64,000 bases of DNA from Nannobrachium achirus (GCA_963921795.1 CAWUGW010000645.1:34806-98805), one strand, 5' to 3'; counted from the stretch's first letter, positions 10,450-21,640 are shown. The notes: generated by a model not told the origin, from the sequence alone. Made by a program: numbers and translations.

Positions 10450-11372
10450 ACACACACACTTGTATCTGCAATACAGTAATTCACATCACAATGATCAAGG
10501 ACAAACATCATCCCAGCCACAGACTGTTCCACCCACTGCCGCGCCCTCGACCCGGTAAGAGATACCAGAGTATCATGAGCCACAACAAAAGACTGTGGCA
10601 GAGTTTTTATGTAGCATCCATAAGGCTGCTGAACGAAACCTGAGGACAAACCAAGTCGACTGCTAGTGCTTAACTGATTTGCTTTTTTAACATACTGATT
10701 TTTAGGGATGTCCCGATACCACTTTTTTGCTGACCGAGTACAAGTACGAGTACTTCATTTTGAGTACTCGCCGATACAGAGTACCGATACGAGTACAATT
10801 AATAATACAAAATGTCTTAAAATTATTATTATTATTATTATTTTTTTTAGATGTTCCTCACTTTCTGGCTGTATATAACACATTAAATTGCATTGCTTTC
10901 CCAGAACATGGCACAACTGCCACACATTTCACTTTTATTTTTAAGGTTTAGCCCATGGAAATTCCTGTACTGTGCATGATCTTCTAGATCTGCTATGCTC
11001 AAACATTTTGTATTTTTACTTAAGAGAGAGAGAGAAAGGCGAAGTGGCGGAACACACAGGGTACTCGGGCGCTTTGTGAGCAGTATCGGACGAGTACCGA
11101 TACCGCAAAATAGGCCGGTATCGGGGCGAGTACCGATACCACGAGTACCGATACCGCATCCCTACTGATTTTACACTATACTGATTGCACTTTATTCTAG
11201 GTCCTCTTTTACAATATACTGATTTTACTTACTAGGCCACACATTCCTATTGCTTTGCTTTATTTTTCTTCTTGCTCTGAGCTGCAAATGTGGAAGCCTG
11301 CATAAACAAGCATTTCACCTCACCTTTACTTGTAATTGTGTTGTGACAATAAAGTTGATTGATTGATTAAAA
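10450..11372 (+). mobile_element. 3' end of a CR1/L2-type LINE
   Basis: The frame ending near 10643 reads DKHHPSHRLFHPLPR, PGKRYQSI and WQSFYVASIRLLNET, matching the C-terminal tail after the reverse transcriptase in CR1/L2-clade LINEs (pattern 'HP.H.LF..LPSGRRYR...RF..SF.P.A.RLLN'). The 3' UTR ends GTGACAATAAAGTTGATTGA with a repeated TGAT tail. The body is interrupted by the hAT MITE at 10703-11164. It is strongly 5'-truncated. A short (CA) run lies at 10441-10459. Confidence 0.65.
10703..11164. mobile_element. Non-autonomous hAT element
   Basis: Terminal TAGGGATG and CATCCCTA, with subterminal repeats of CCGATACC and GAGTAC in both orientations. It is flanked by an exact 8-bp duplication CTGATTTT (10695-10702 and 11165-11172), diagnostic for hAT. 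No transposase is present. It sits inside the LINE 3' UTR. Confidence 0.9.
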
Positions 11373-12550
11373 CCAAAGTGTAGGAAACAAAAAAATAAGG
11401 GACCCATACAAATGTGTCCATGACCCACACATGGGTCCCGACCCAGTGTTTGGTAAACAGTGATCTATAGAATGTCATTGATCACTGCACCTCAATTATA
11501 AACACTAGAAAGGCTTCGCGCCCTGAGGGCGCTCAGGCAGGACTGCTCTATATTTGATCAACATAAGGGTTTAGGTTTTAATTCAGATTAAAATGTTTTC
11601 AATACCTTATTGTCAATATCTATCATGAACAAAAAGGCACACTTGGTCGGACACCAATAACTCAGGAAACAGGAACAATTGTGTAAGGTGTCCAGTGTAG
11701 TCTGGGCTGACAGTCAATACTTTTGTACTTTTACTGACGTAGCCTATATGTTGAATTGAGGACTTTTGAGTGGTGTGGGGGTGTGTTTGTAGGCAAATTT
11801 GCGAGGTTGTTGTATCTAGACTGATTGATTGATTGAAGAGTTTAGCACTGTTTGCAATAGAAGACGCAGTTACAATACACAACATTGGCACACACACACA
11901 GTCCCATTTCGCGACCCACCCGTGGGTCGAGACCCACTGACACAGTACTTGGGAAACAATGCTTAAAACATCATACTCACGCAGCTTTATAGACGCTGTC
12001 TGTATCTGTGCTCTCTCTATCTCCGAGGCATGACGCACACTCAGTAGTGCTTTGGGGGCCGGACGGGACCGGACGCCGTGTGGCCGGAAATATTTCCCCA
12101 CATGCACGCGCACGGACGGCACCATAGGACGGCACCGAACGGTGCACGAGCGTGTGTTGTCGAGAGCCACGACAACCCCCCACCCCGCGAATCCGCGATA
12201 ACTATAAGCAATACTTTAATCAGTGGCTACAACTTTGCATAACAGGTTTCTAGTGGTGAATGTGTGAGCGTCCTCAAGCCATTCATATGGATATAGCCTA
12301 GGAACACCTAGGTTTCCAGCTGTGACTGCATGTGCGTGTGTCGATGTGTGTGTGTCCTCATACATGGCTCCATATTACTGTGGTATTTAGTGTTTGAGAT
12401 TCGTTCAAGGCAAACTTTGTTTCTCTAGCCTACTGCAGCGCTGTATTTTCTAAATGAATTAAAAGAAAGTAGAACATAAAATCTTGTGTAACAATGCAAA
12501 TGTAATTAAGACTAGAAAACTATTGTTTTCCCACCATTATCTGCCGACAT
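11373..12550. other. Intron, no gene seen; dispersed repeat
   Basis: 11373-11420 (AAACAAAAAAATAAGGGACC) recurs at about 15815-15870. The GACCCAC(C/A)CGTGGGTC-type hairpin word occurs at about 11915-11937 and 2055-2071. Open frames on the minus strand at 11613-12183 have no recognised domain. Confidence 0.45.
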
Positions 12551-12740
12551 CCTTTCTATCTAAATAGCCTCTAGAGGCGTGTGCACGCGCGTGCACGTGA
12601 CGTCAATAAATGACCGTCCGCCCGGAAAAGAAAATCCCAAAGCGCCACTGCGCACACTCACTCATTCACTCACTCACACACACACGCGACGCGAGCGAAA
12701 AGCGGTTGTCCGTGGTGTAACCTACTTATTATAACTCTAT
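12551..12740. promoter_or_regulatory. CpG-rich patch with overlapping E-box and CRE
   Basis: CACGTG at 12594-12599 overlaps TGACGTCA at 12598-12605, within a short CpG-rich stretch (also 12050-12190). These are consensus sites for bHLH-Zip factors and CREB/ATF. There is no adjacent first exon that I can support, so promoter or enhancer activity is only an inference. Confidence 0.25.
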
Positions 12741-14530
12741 GGGTGTAACATGTCGAAAAATTAAAAATATCCGTGCCGTGTGGCAAGCGACGTCGCAAAT
12801 GCATCATCCCAATGAGCAAACCTCCTTTGTTACAGAGGTTGAGTAGGTATCGGCGTTATGTCGCTGTACTGTCTGGGTATATAGGTGAAGTGAATGAATA
12901 GGCTATCAGCCTCTCACCAAATCTGTCATGTGTGCGCACTATAGCCCATGCAGGGACTCATGGGTTACGCGAGGCTACAGCAAGAGTGGACACTGTCTAT
13001 TGACAAACTATTGGTCCCGTTTGAGCTACTCTGTTCTGTTGTGCTGGTCTCACTCTGCTCATTGATACTTTTACTTCAGTATAAAATGTCCACCACTGAT
13101 TTCACACGTTACGTGTTCACTTTCAACATCAAGGCAAATGAAATGGCAGCTTTTAATCTATGCATAAGGATAACACTTGTCGAGTTACGTTCTAGACTCG
13201 CATAGAAACACGACACATATTCGGTAACACTTCCCAACTTCAGGTCTCAAGTAAAAGTACAAAAGTATCGCTACCAACGTACCATGCTTGTTATTAACGG
13301 ACTACACAAACACACGTGTGTCTCGTCAAACATCGCTGTTTTTAGGTGATTCACACATCCAGCATAGAGGTTAATGTTGTACTTGGATCCATTCCACGCG
13401 CAATGTAAGTAGTGGGAGAGGGTTTGTCTCCCTCCCTCCCTCTCCCTCTCCCTCTCCCTCTCCCTCTCTCTCGGAGGAAGGGGGGGGGGGGGGCAGTCTC
13501 GCTGCGTCGCTGCTTGAGGCTTGAAGCAAACTGTAACCTGATAGTTTCGTGACGAAATCTGTGTCGGAGAACTTCCGGGAAAGATATGCTCAGTAAACTT
13601 ACACATTACTTTTGTACAAAGTGTACATCGTGCAAATACCATAGCGTCAGGAGAAGCAGCTAGAAACATTCGGGTAAAAATGCGCGATTTTTGTGCAAAA
13701 GGTGGAATCTGTAGAAGCAGTGGTGTGAGAGTCTATCAATGACATGCTTAAACAACACCATGAGGCTGGGCTTGAGTTAGTAAGGAGATTTATAATCATG
13801 TACGCATTATAGTTTAAGTCAACCAGATTGATTCTGTGACAGGTCTTGCAGAAGGCCTCGGGGTGTACTGAAGCCATCAGACTCACTTTTGCATAACCAG
13901 TTTGGCTTGGCTAGGCTCACCTGAAAACAAAGGTCTTCCAACCCCCCACCCCCCTACACACACACACACACACACACAAACCGAAGTGCAAATCAAGCTT
14001 GTCACTTACACTGCTTCTGCTACTCTGGATAATGGTAAAAAAAATGGTGGTTCATCTTTCGTGTATCATCGTCCTTTGCACGCAAGTCAACCATCCTTGC
14101 GCCATCATGTCAAAACATTATAAAAATAAAGGATGTAGTTTTGTAAAACCCAAAACATAGCCTATATGAATTTCACTTGTGCCCACAGCCCACTTTAGTG
14201 TATTCAGTTATTCTTTGGCAAGCAAGACCTCTGCATGACTATTATATTAAGTTAACTATATAAAAATAAGAACAGATATTTCATCTGAGATAAAGTGCAA
14301 CGAAGCCCAGCGTGCGCTAAAGACGGAAGCAGCCCCCCTCACGCCAGATATCTTTTCTCTTTTGTAAAACAAAACTGTTCCCTCAATCTCATTGTAGGCT
14401 ATAGGCTATAGCCTATATTATATTCAATATATATATATATTTTTCTATGCCAGATTTACTGGCCACAACCCGGCCCCAACCTCCCCTGCATGTGTTCCAT
14501 TTCAGCCTAGACACTTCAGCCTAGAGAACA
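12741..14530. other. Intron, no gene seen; low-complexity tracts
   Basis: Contains a CCCTCT-type tract at 13430-13475, a G run at 13481-13496 and a (CA) run at 13958-13977. Short open frames here lack domain or splice support. Confidence 0.45.
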
Positions 14531-14670
14531 GGGTCGAGCTAGCATCGGTTTGCATTGAGAGAGAGAGAGCGTGATGCGCTCTCTCTCTCAGCTTTTAAAC
14601 CAAGCTAACGCTATCAACAGAAAGACATAGCGAGAATGGTCAAGCTAGCATCGGTTTGCATTGAGAGGGT
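14531..14670. repeat. Direct repeat flanking a GA hairpin
   Basis: AGCTAGCATCGGTTTGCATT occurs at 14538 and again at 14643. Between them a GAGAGAGAGAGCG/GCGCTCTCTCTCTC hairpin is centred near 14572. Confidence 0.65.
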
Positions 14671-14831
14671 AGGCCTAACAAAAATCAAATGTTGTTTACC
14701 TGCATAATGGGGACACTTTAGTTTTTTTCACCTTGATCCACTAAGAATATAATGGAAAACTTTTAACATGTTATTTTGATGACCCTAAGGATCTTAAAAA
14801 ACATTGAACCGTTACTATTGCAATTTCTTTT

Positions 14832-15045
14832 GGGATAAGACTTTGTGTTTACAATCCATGTACCCCGTGTTCGCATTCCGCTCGTGTCACTTCTTTTCGC
14901 CACCCCGAACAACTTTTCTTTTTTTTTGGCGGCGATAAAGTTACATTATTATCCATCACGGAGCAAAAAAAAGAAGTGGCATGAAGCGAACCAGGGGTGC
15001 ATGGATTGTAAAGTCTTATCCTCTAGGCCACGGAGACCATAGTGT
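14832..15045 (-). repeat. Inverted pair with tRNA-like motifs
   Basis: GGATAAGACTTTGTGTTTAC near 14834 is mirrored by GATTGTAAAGTCTTATCC near 15003-15021, with further pairing inward (ATCCATG, CCCC, TTCGC). On the minus strand the right arm reads GTCTCCGTGGCCTAGAGG then, further on, CCTGGTTCGCTTCATGCC, resembling A-box and B-box elements. It may be a tRNA-derived SINE head duplicated head to head, or a MITE. Confidence 0.4.
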
Positions 15046-15279
15046 AGATGGGGGCATTCAGTATGTTTAGTAGGATAGGAAAAGACCTTTACGTTTTTAA
15101 TCCCCAAAAATGCCGTTGTCGTCTGAACGGAAGGCCTATCTGACTTTTCCTTTGGCGGAATTGTCGTTGCTGGTGATGTAAAGTAACTAAGTACATTTAC
15201 TTAAGTACTGTACTTATAAGTAAGTACAGTTTTAAGGTATTTGTTCATTAGTGGAGTAAAAGTAATTAGAAATACTTAA

Positions 15280-15704
15280 AGGGGCACTCCACCACTTTTC
15301 AACCTATCTTCATATAATAGGTCCTCACTAATGTTCATGATAAAATATCACAATTTTTTTCTACTCAGTTTGGGTCTCATAGGAGAGCTGTGGGTGGGTC
15401 AAATCCTTACTACCGGTGACATCATCAATGGGAAATGCAAGCATAGAAACTGCAGGCTTTCTATTCCTGAAAAAGTTGCAATGTTAAAGTGGAAGCCATT
15501 GTTCTCGTGATAATAAAAATCTATTTTTTTTTTTTCAAAAATATTATTTAATTTTTTTTTGTCAAACGATGATGTCACCGGTAGTAGGATTTGACAGCTC
15601 TCCTATGAGACCCAAACTGAATAGAAAAAAAATTGCCATTTTATTATGAACATTAGTGAGGACCTATTATATGAAGACAGGTTGAAAAGTGGTGAACTAC
15701 TCCT
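15280..15704. mobile_element. Non-autonomous TTAA element (Kolobok-like), 425 bp
   Basis: The termini AGGGGCACTCCACCACTTTT and its partner ending GTGGTGAACTACTCCT form long inverted repeats (about 150 bp; GGTCTCATAGGAGAGCTG and ACCGGTAG are also mirrored). TTAA lies on both flanks (15276-15279 and 15705-15708). TTAA targets are used by Kolobok and piggyBac; the RGGG-type terminus favours Kolobok. No open frame. Confidence 0.8.
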
Positions 15705-16525
15705 TTAAGTACAGTCAGAGGCAAACATTGTAGCCTACTTTTACTCCACTATTGTAAAACGGGTTAGGGTTACTAGTTAACTTTGTAGATTTAGAATATT
15801 ATCATAAAACATAGACCAAACCAAAGTTTATAAAACAAAAAAATGAAGGGACCCATAAAAATGTGTGTATGTGTCACGTTTCTCTTTTTTTTTTTTTTTT
15901 TTCAGTGAAATTGAGAACTGGAGCGCTCGTCGTGCGGCGCGGGGTGGAACAGTCGGTCGATTCGATCCACAACAAAGACAACGACAAGGTAGCATCGGCA
16001 GGAATGATAGCGCCTCACCCCACGGAGGTTAGGGTTAGGTATAGTTTTACTGAGGTTAAGGTTAGGGTTAGGGTTAGAGTTAAGCATAGTAAGCTAATGG
16101 CTAAACACAGCCGAGCTAGGCTAGTAGATAAACAACGAAAGAGTGGTCGCAAACGAGTGACGTCAGCGCCTACACTAGTGAATGGCTGTTGTCGCCATCT
16201 CATGGTGAATATGCAGAACTACACAGGTGCGCTGATAAGAGACTATCAAAGTGAATTGATCCAGGTGGTGTTAGGGGTGTGTGGTGAACGACAAAACGAG
16301 CGCTCTTACCACGATCTCACTGAGTTACCCAAACTGACTGTAACAGGCTTCAAGGCTGGGGCTGCGACTCTCTCCACCACATATATATATATATATAGAT
16401 TATATATATATATAAAATAGACAATCTGCAAGCTCACAACTTTTCCACAACTTTTTTACCCATTCCCCGCTATTTTAGAGGGAATGGGTAATTGGGAATA
16501 CAGTGAACTAAATATAGGTTTGAAG
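15705..16525. other. Intron with telomere-like repeats and mini-palindrome half
   Basis: GGTTAGGGTTAGG near 16028 and GGTTAGGGTTAGGGTTAG near 16060 are short vertebrate-telomere-like tracts on the plus strand. An (AT) run lies at 16381-16417. A degraded mini-palindrome starts at 16413 (GACAATCTGCAAGCTCACAA). A plus-strand frame at 15863-16420 looks spurious. Confidence 0.5.
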
Positions 16526-16808
16526 TACAGTATTTTCTGGACTATAAGGCACACCTGACTATAAGGCGCACTGTCAATGAATGGTCTATTTTCAAACTGT
16601 TTTCATATATAAGGCGCACCTGACTATAAGGCGCACATAATAGACGCTACCGTTGCGTTATGCATCTAACAGATGGAGCTGTGCTAAAGGGAATGTCAAT
16701 GTCAATGAATGATCCATATATAAGGCGCACTGGACTATAAGGCGCACTGTAGTTTTTTGAGAAAATTAAAGGCTTTTAAGTGCGCCTTATAGTCCGGAAA
16801 ATACGGTA
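16526..16808. mobile_element. MITE with CTATAAGGC inverted termini
   Basis: The left end TACAGTATTTTCTGGACTAT and the right end (reverse complement TACCGTATTTTCCGGACTAT) are inverted, and ATAAGGCGCAC words recur in both orientations inside. This terminus is common in fish genomes. It interrupts intron sequence that is continuous beside the B1-B3 exons, so it inserted after the SRCR tandem duplication. Confidence 0.85.
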
Positions 16809-16871
16809 GTTAAAAAGTAATATTACTTTGATTGTAAACTAATAATCAATAACGTGTAGTGTGTCTTTTAC

Positions 16872-17174
16872 CTGAGCAGGTGAGTCCAACAGTCTTGTCA
16901 GGTGAGCAGGTGTTTCTAGTTGAGTCTGAGGTTCTACAGTCCAGGAGAACAGACTCACTGCCTTCACACTGGAACTCTTTGGTCCACATGGGAGCCTTCC
17001 CTTCTCCATAGAGCGCCCCCTGGAGGACTGAAGGAGGCCCACAGCCAAGCTCCCTACAGGCCACCTCTGCATCCTGCTGGTCAAAGTCACCTTCACACAC
17101 TGAGAGCCACGACTGATCAGACTTCACCTCCACTCTGCCTGAACACCAACCAGTCCCATTCACCAACCTCACCC
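16872..17174 (-). CDS. SRCR domain exon B4 (8 Cys)
   Basis: Symmetric phase-1 exon of 303 bases, with acceptor CACCTAATAG before 17174 and donor GTAAAA after TCAG at 16872. It encodes GVRLVNGTGWCSGRVEV, SWLSVCEGDFDQQDAEVAC, RELGCGPPSV, MWTKEFQCEGSESVLLDC, NTC and LTCSG, eight cysteines in group B order. It differs from B1/B2 at only a few residues (GW for SE, G for D and P for A in the second quarter), although it lies about 15 kb from them. The same TGAG microsatellite abuts its acceptor as in B1 and B2. It therefore belongs to the A/B tandem array and was separated by later insertions. It is preceded in the transcript by A4 and followed by C. Confidence 0.9.
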
Positions 17175-17177
17175 CTA

Positions 17178-17312
17178 TTAGGTGAGAGACAGAGACAAAG
17201 AGAGAGAGTGTGAGTGTGAGTGTGAGTGTGTGTGTGAGTGAGTGAGTGAGTGAGTGAGTGAGTGAGTGAGTGAGTGTGAGTGAGTGAGTGAGTGAGTGAG
17301 TGAGTGAGTGAG

Positions 17313-17347
<35 letters not shown>

Positions 17348-17348
17348 A
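17178..17348. repeat. (TGAG)n/(TG)n/(TGCG)n microsatellite beside exon B4
   Basis: Imperfect TGAG array grading into TGCG, starting within a few bases of the SRCR acceptor polypyrimidine tract. Counterparts lie beside B2 and B1. Confidence 0.9.
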
Positions 17349-18329
17349 AACAACAGGCGGTGATTGGGCAATATCCACGGGTAGCCCCGACCTTACGGTA
17401 AGATTTAATATTGTTACTGTAAATACAGTAAACGCGTCAAACGCGTCGTGGGCCTCCAGCGACGTCAAGAGTTTGACGTGTTGACACCACGTGGGCGTTT
17501 GATGAGTTAAGTAATGCAGATAACAATTCAGCCATTTGAAAATAGCAGTTATAGTTGGGTCAAAAATGGCAGTTCCGTGACCGTGGAGAGCAAAGGTCCG
17601 TTTCTCAATGGATTTGTCATCTAGAAGGGTTATTAAACAAATTTGTCCGGGGTGTCTTTTTTAAAAGGGTCGGGAATTTCTTTTAGAGACCAAAATCCAA
17701 AATGGCTACAATCGGCTATGACGAAAATTAACTTTTCAATGGTTTGACCTACAGTTATGATTTCTGTGATTTTTTGGGTTGAGGAATCCATAATTGATGT
17801 TAATTTAATGATTTAACCTGTTTTTAAACTTCTCATCCAAGATGGCTGCCGACTATCAGCTCAGAAAGGTCAATTTTTTAACATTGTCATAGAACCTTCA
17901 TATTAGGCTCTAATGAAAGCTCTTCTCAAGCTAAAGCTAGTACAACTAAAATAATTACACATAGATCAAAGGTCATCTCAAAGGTCAAAAAGGTCACTGT
18001 TGTCTTATACCATTTGAAGAGTCACAAGGTGGGAGCTGCTGGGTAAGGGATGCTCTAGCAGGTTGTAATGGAGCTGGCAAAAGGTAGGGTAGTTTGTCCT
18101 TTCCAGATGAAGATTCAGTTAGTCATCATCAGGAGGAAGACGGAGTGTGAATTGTTTCTTATATTATGTGCCACTTTGAAGCTCTGGCCTGCCCACCGGT
18201 AATAACTGCACTCTCACCATAGATGACGAAGAGCACACATGACTTCATGTCTCCAATGACATCTTGCCAACACTTTCTTAGTAGGGTAGCTCTCTAAAGT
18301 TCCATGGCATATAACAACCATGACTATGG

Positions 18330-18660
18330 GAGGTCTACTAACTCCAAACTCTCACTCATGAGACCAGACATCACTTTCCTCCTTCCGTGCCCATAGGACC
18401 CTGAGGTGTGGTCACTGCCAGTGATTACATGGATAGTTATGATGATGTCTGCAGCCTCTTCTGGCTGCAGGATGGCATGCTGAGTTTTTGTGAAACAAAA
18501 ACTGCTTGGACATACACGTCCGTGTCCTCGCAATGGATGCTTGAAGACATAGTCCCTACAGTACACGCCTCACACTATACGACATCACCCTGCATGGCCT
18601 GCAACCGACAAACTTGTGCTTTCAACTCTTCCTTCACAAACTTATTCAATCTCACCTAGT
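18330..18660 (-). pseudogene. Remnant of the element's internal gene (DTDV / HxITGSD motifs)
   Basis: On the minus strand one frame gives CEDTDVYVQAVFVSQKLS and another gives IIITIHVITGSDHTSGSYGH followed by GRRKVMSGL. The two are in different frames, so the gene is broken. Together the motifs recall a widespread uncharacterised protein of fish and cnidarian repeats with '(C/P)DTDVLVL' and 'HA(L/F)TGCDT.S' blocks, resembling PIN/XPG-like nuclease signatures. This is from memory and tentative. Confidence 0.35.
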
Positions 18661-18710
18661 TTCCCGAGTTGACCATGAGTTGGTTGAACTCAGCAGCTCC
18701 TGGGAACTTT

Positions 18711-20610
18711 TCTTACAGTTTACAGTTTACAGTTTAGGCATTTAGCAGACGCTTTTAATCCAAAGCGACTTACAATAAGCAGATAAAAAATATCACAATA
18801 ATAAACAAGATAATATGTCAGTACATCAACAGCAATATAACAAATGCAAATGAATATCTATCTAGGGAACAATATAATCAGTCATGGAAAAAAGTTCTAA
18901 AAAACCTAAAACAAATGCTAACTAGCTTCATGTATGTGTGATAGGGTGAAAGAGGGTATTATTATTTTTCCATTTTTATTTCTACTTCCTTAAATACGTT
19001 TTGCTGTATTTTATTATTTCTGTTGATTCTGAATGCACATTGTATTTTCGTTGCTTGTGTTAATATTCCTCTTTCCCCTAACCATGTTGTATTTAAGTGA
19101 ATGAGGACATGAGGACACTTGATAGGATAAATGGTGGGAATGGCTCAGCAAATGCAGCGAGGGCTGACATCACTGCTGGCCAACCGAGAAGTGGCTGGAC
19201 GGAGCCACTGGGTATATGAATGAACAGCGGGCTCAGTTGCCAGAGAGACACCGGGCAGAGAGGACGCTTGTTTAGCAGCAGCAGCCAGGGGTGGGGACCC
19301 AGTAACGAGCCTAGACAAACTTGAAGTAAATAACGAACTGTGAGCGATCTGTTTATTAGTGTTAAGAGAACCAGCAACGGAGAGACGGGCCTTCACCTAC
19401 AGAGTCCAGCATCCTGGGGAGACGGTGCCTGGATCGAGGGGTCGAGCCGGGCCAAGCTGTGCGGAGAGGCGATCTCAGTGTGACGTGCCTTATCAACGCC
19501 GAGGCAAGCAGTACGCTTGCCTTTGTGTGTGAGTACTGTCCTGTGTCACACTGTCCACCTATATCGCTGTCCTTGTTGAATAGTACTATCGGAGCCCTGG
19601 GAACAGTTATCTGGCGGTTTCCTCCTGTACTTTCAGATCCACTGGAGTAGACGTGAGGGAAGAGACTGTGTCCTGCTGTCCATGCTCGTTTACTGAGGAG
19701 TTGGGTCCCCTGGTCGCCCTGTTGAACTGCTGCTAAGTAACTGAGTACAAAGTGTGGAAGTAATTGAGTAACAGCACTGTAGTGCTGTGCGCTGTGCGCC
19801 TTATAGGGTTTCTGCTGCCAAGTAACAAAGTAATTGAGTATCGCACTGTAGTGCCGTGTGTTTCATAGGGTTTCCTATGTTGCGGAGTAACTGGGTATAA
19901 TGCATTGAAGTAATGGAGTAATCGCACTGTAGCACTGTGTGCTTATAGGACTTCCCATTTGCTTAAGTATTAGAGTAACTGCACTGTAGTGCACAACCGA
20001 CTTGGTTTTATTGTTGTTCCCTGCCTGGGTGAATTAGTATTTTAATATTCTACTTTTATTATTAAATGTTAAATAAAGTAACTCTTAATACATTTAATAC
20101 CTCTTTAGATTACGGTAGGTTAGCGGCGCCATAGGAGGTTAGGGCCTTTTCTTTTATTGTTTGATTGTGTTCTGGCGAAGATGCCTCTGTAAAGGGACTC
20201 ATAAATTAAATGTACTTTTGTAACCCCCTTAATACCTGTGTGGTCTCGGTCTCTCTCAGGGGTTTACATTCCCCAAAGGTTGCTCTCTCTGGTAAAAACG
20301 AACCTGTGTTATTGTGTAAAGAAACCTTTTATGGTTTTGTTGGTTTAAACCAACTGGCGTTGTCCGGCAACATCCTTTGAACATTTGGTAATAAGTACGA
20401 CACAGACAAGTAATGGTGTATTGATATTTATGGAATTAACATATTCTGAACTTGAACTTGATATTGAACTGAACCAGTTTAAACACTGGCCGCTAATGTG
20501 AGGGTTGGCCGCCTTACATATGGTCATTTAGTGTTTCAGTAGTGCTAAGGGTTTAGGTGGAGTCTGAACAGGTGAGTCTTCAGTCCACGGCGAAAGCTAG
20601 CGAGGCTTGA
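18711..20610. mobile_element. L2-like/SINE-type repeat interrupted by a solo LTR
   Basis: The piece 18711-18936 begins with a triple CAGTTTA and GCATTTAGCAGACGCTTTTA, then CCAAAGCGACTTACA. The piece 20523-20610 reads GTGCTAAGGGTTTAGG and GAACAGGTGAGTCTTCAGTC. Both belong to one common teleost repeat, and the two pieces are collinear once the LTR is removed. Confidence 0.6.
18937..20518 (+). mobile_element. Solo LTR of an LTR retrotransposon (fossil)
   Basis: A 1.58-kb block begins TGTGATAGGG and ends CGCCTTACA (TG...CA ends), flanked by the direct repeat TATG at 18933-18936 and 20519-20522. An AATAAA near 20073 could be the LTR polyadenylation signal if the LTR runs on the plus strand. A degenerate repeat of about 70-80 bp built on 'AAGTAATTGAGTA' and 'CGCACTGTAGTGC' lies at 19735-19990. 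There is no internal region, so it is a recombination relic. A 4-bp duplication suits Ty3/Gypsy-like or related families. Age cannot be set without a second copy. Confidence 0.65.
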
Positions 20611-20639
20611 TGAAAACATTTGGGAAGTGTGGATGTTTT

Positions 20640-21240
20640 GTTGCTTGACGATCATGCTCATAAGCCTTGATGCTGAAGAGTAGGTCAGCTTCAACATCTG
20701 CATGGCAAGAGAACATATTTCATCCAGATAGTCACTTCAGGGGTACTCTGAGAGCCATCCCTCTTCCTAGCCTCACAGTCGCTAGCCTCCAGATCAGCCC
20801 CATGTCCACAAGGGTGATCTGGTATTTTGGTCCCTCTGTAATTAGGTCTAGGTTGAAGAACTCTTAACGACTTAACAGTCTTGCACATTGACCCAGATGG
20901 AGAGAATGAGGCTGTCGGTCCACCAGGGCCTACAGCCTCGATCTCTCCATCAGGGCCACGTTCATAATTGCACCAGATGGTGTACAGATAATTTCAGCTA
21001 ACAGCGTGAAGGAATGTTTCAACCTGAGTTTGGACATCTAAAAGTGCAGTCTTAAGGTCATGCATTACCTCTGGTGAGGCCACCAGACCAGACTGTAATG
21101 ACCTCAGTGTAGGACAAGACCTGTCAAATAGCTCAGTATTCAAATCCTTCATGCACGGCATCCTTCAGGGTCCTGAACTGCTTGCTCAATGCTCATCGAT
21201 GGCAGTTGATACCAGACCGATGTGGGGAAATAATCTGACA
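20640..21240 (-). pseudogene. Second remnant of the same internal gene
   Basis: Minus-strand pieces LFDRSCPTLRSLQSGLVASP, VMHDLKTALLDVQTQVETF and VEADLLFSIKAYEHDRQA look protein-like but fall in different frames with stops between. They lie between the right arm of the inverted repeat and the central insertions, 5' (minus strand) of the DTDV remnant, consistent with one original gene. No homology is claimed. Confidence 0.3.
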
Positions 21241-21640
21241 TCCACCTCCCAATAGTCATGGTGGTTGTCATATGCCATGGCACTTTAGCCGGTCCATGAA
21301 AGGGCTACCATATAAGAAAGTGTTAGAAGGTGATGTTTGCTCCTGAGGCAAGAGTTATTGTGTCAGAGGAGACTTGAAAGTATGTGTGCTCTTCGTTGTC
21401 ATCAGAGCTTCAAAGTGGCACATATAAGAAACAATTTACACTCTGTCCTCCACCTGAAGATGACTCACTGAATCTTCATCTTGAAAGGACAACCTTACAT
21501 TTTGCCAGCTCCATTACAACCTGCTGCATCCCTTACCCCTTGGTTAAGGTTGAGAACTTGTGAATGGGAAGTGCCGACCAGTGCATCACACGCTTCCCAC
21601 CTTGCCCCAGCAGCTCCCACCTTGTGACTCTTCAGATGAC

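Noticed and set aside
10703-11164. Treating the GAGTAC/CCGATACC block as a regulatory array
   Set aside because: The 8-bp CTGATTTT duplication and TAGGGATG termini show it is a hAT MITE.
11613-12183. Minus-strand frame of 185 codons near 12 kb
   Set aside because: It crosses a dispersed repeat, its composition is not protein-like and no known motif is visible.
15863-16420. 185-codon plus-strand frame
   Set aside because: It runs through a T tract, telomere-like repeats and an AT microsatellite. No domain, no splice support.
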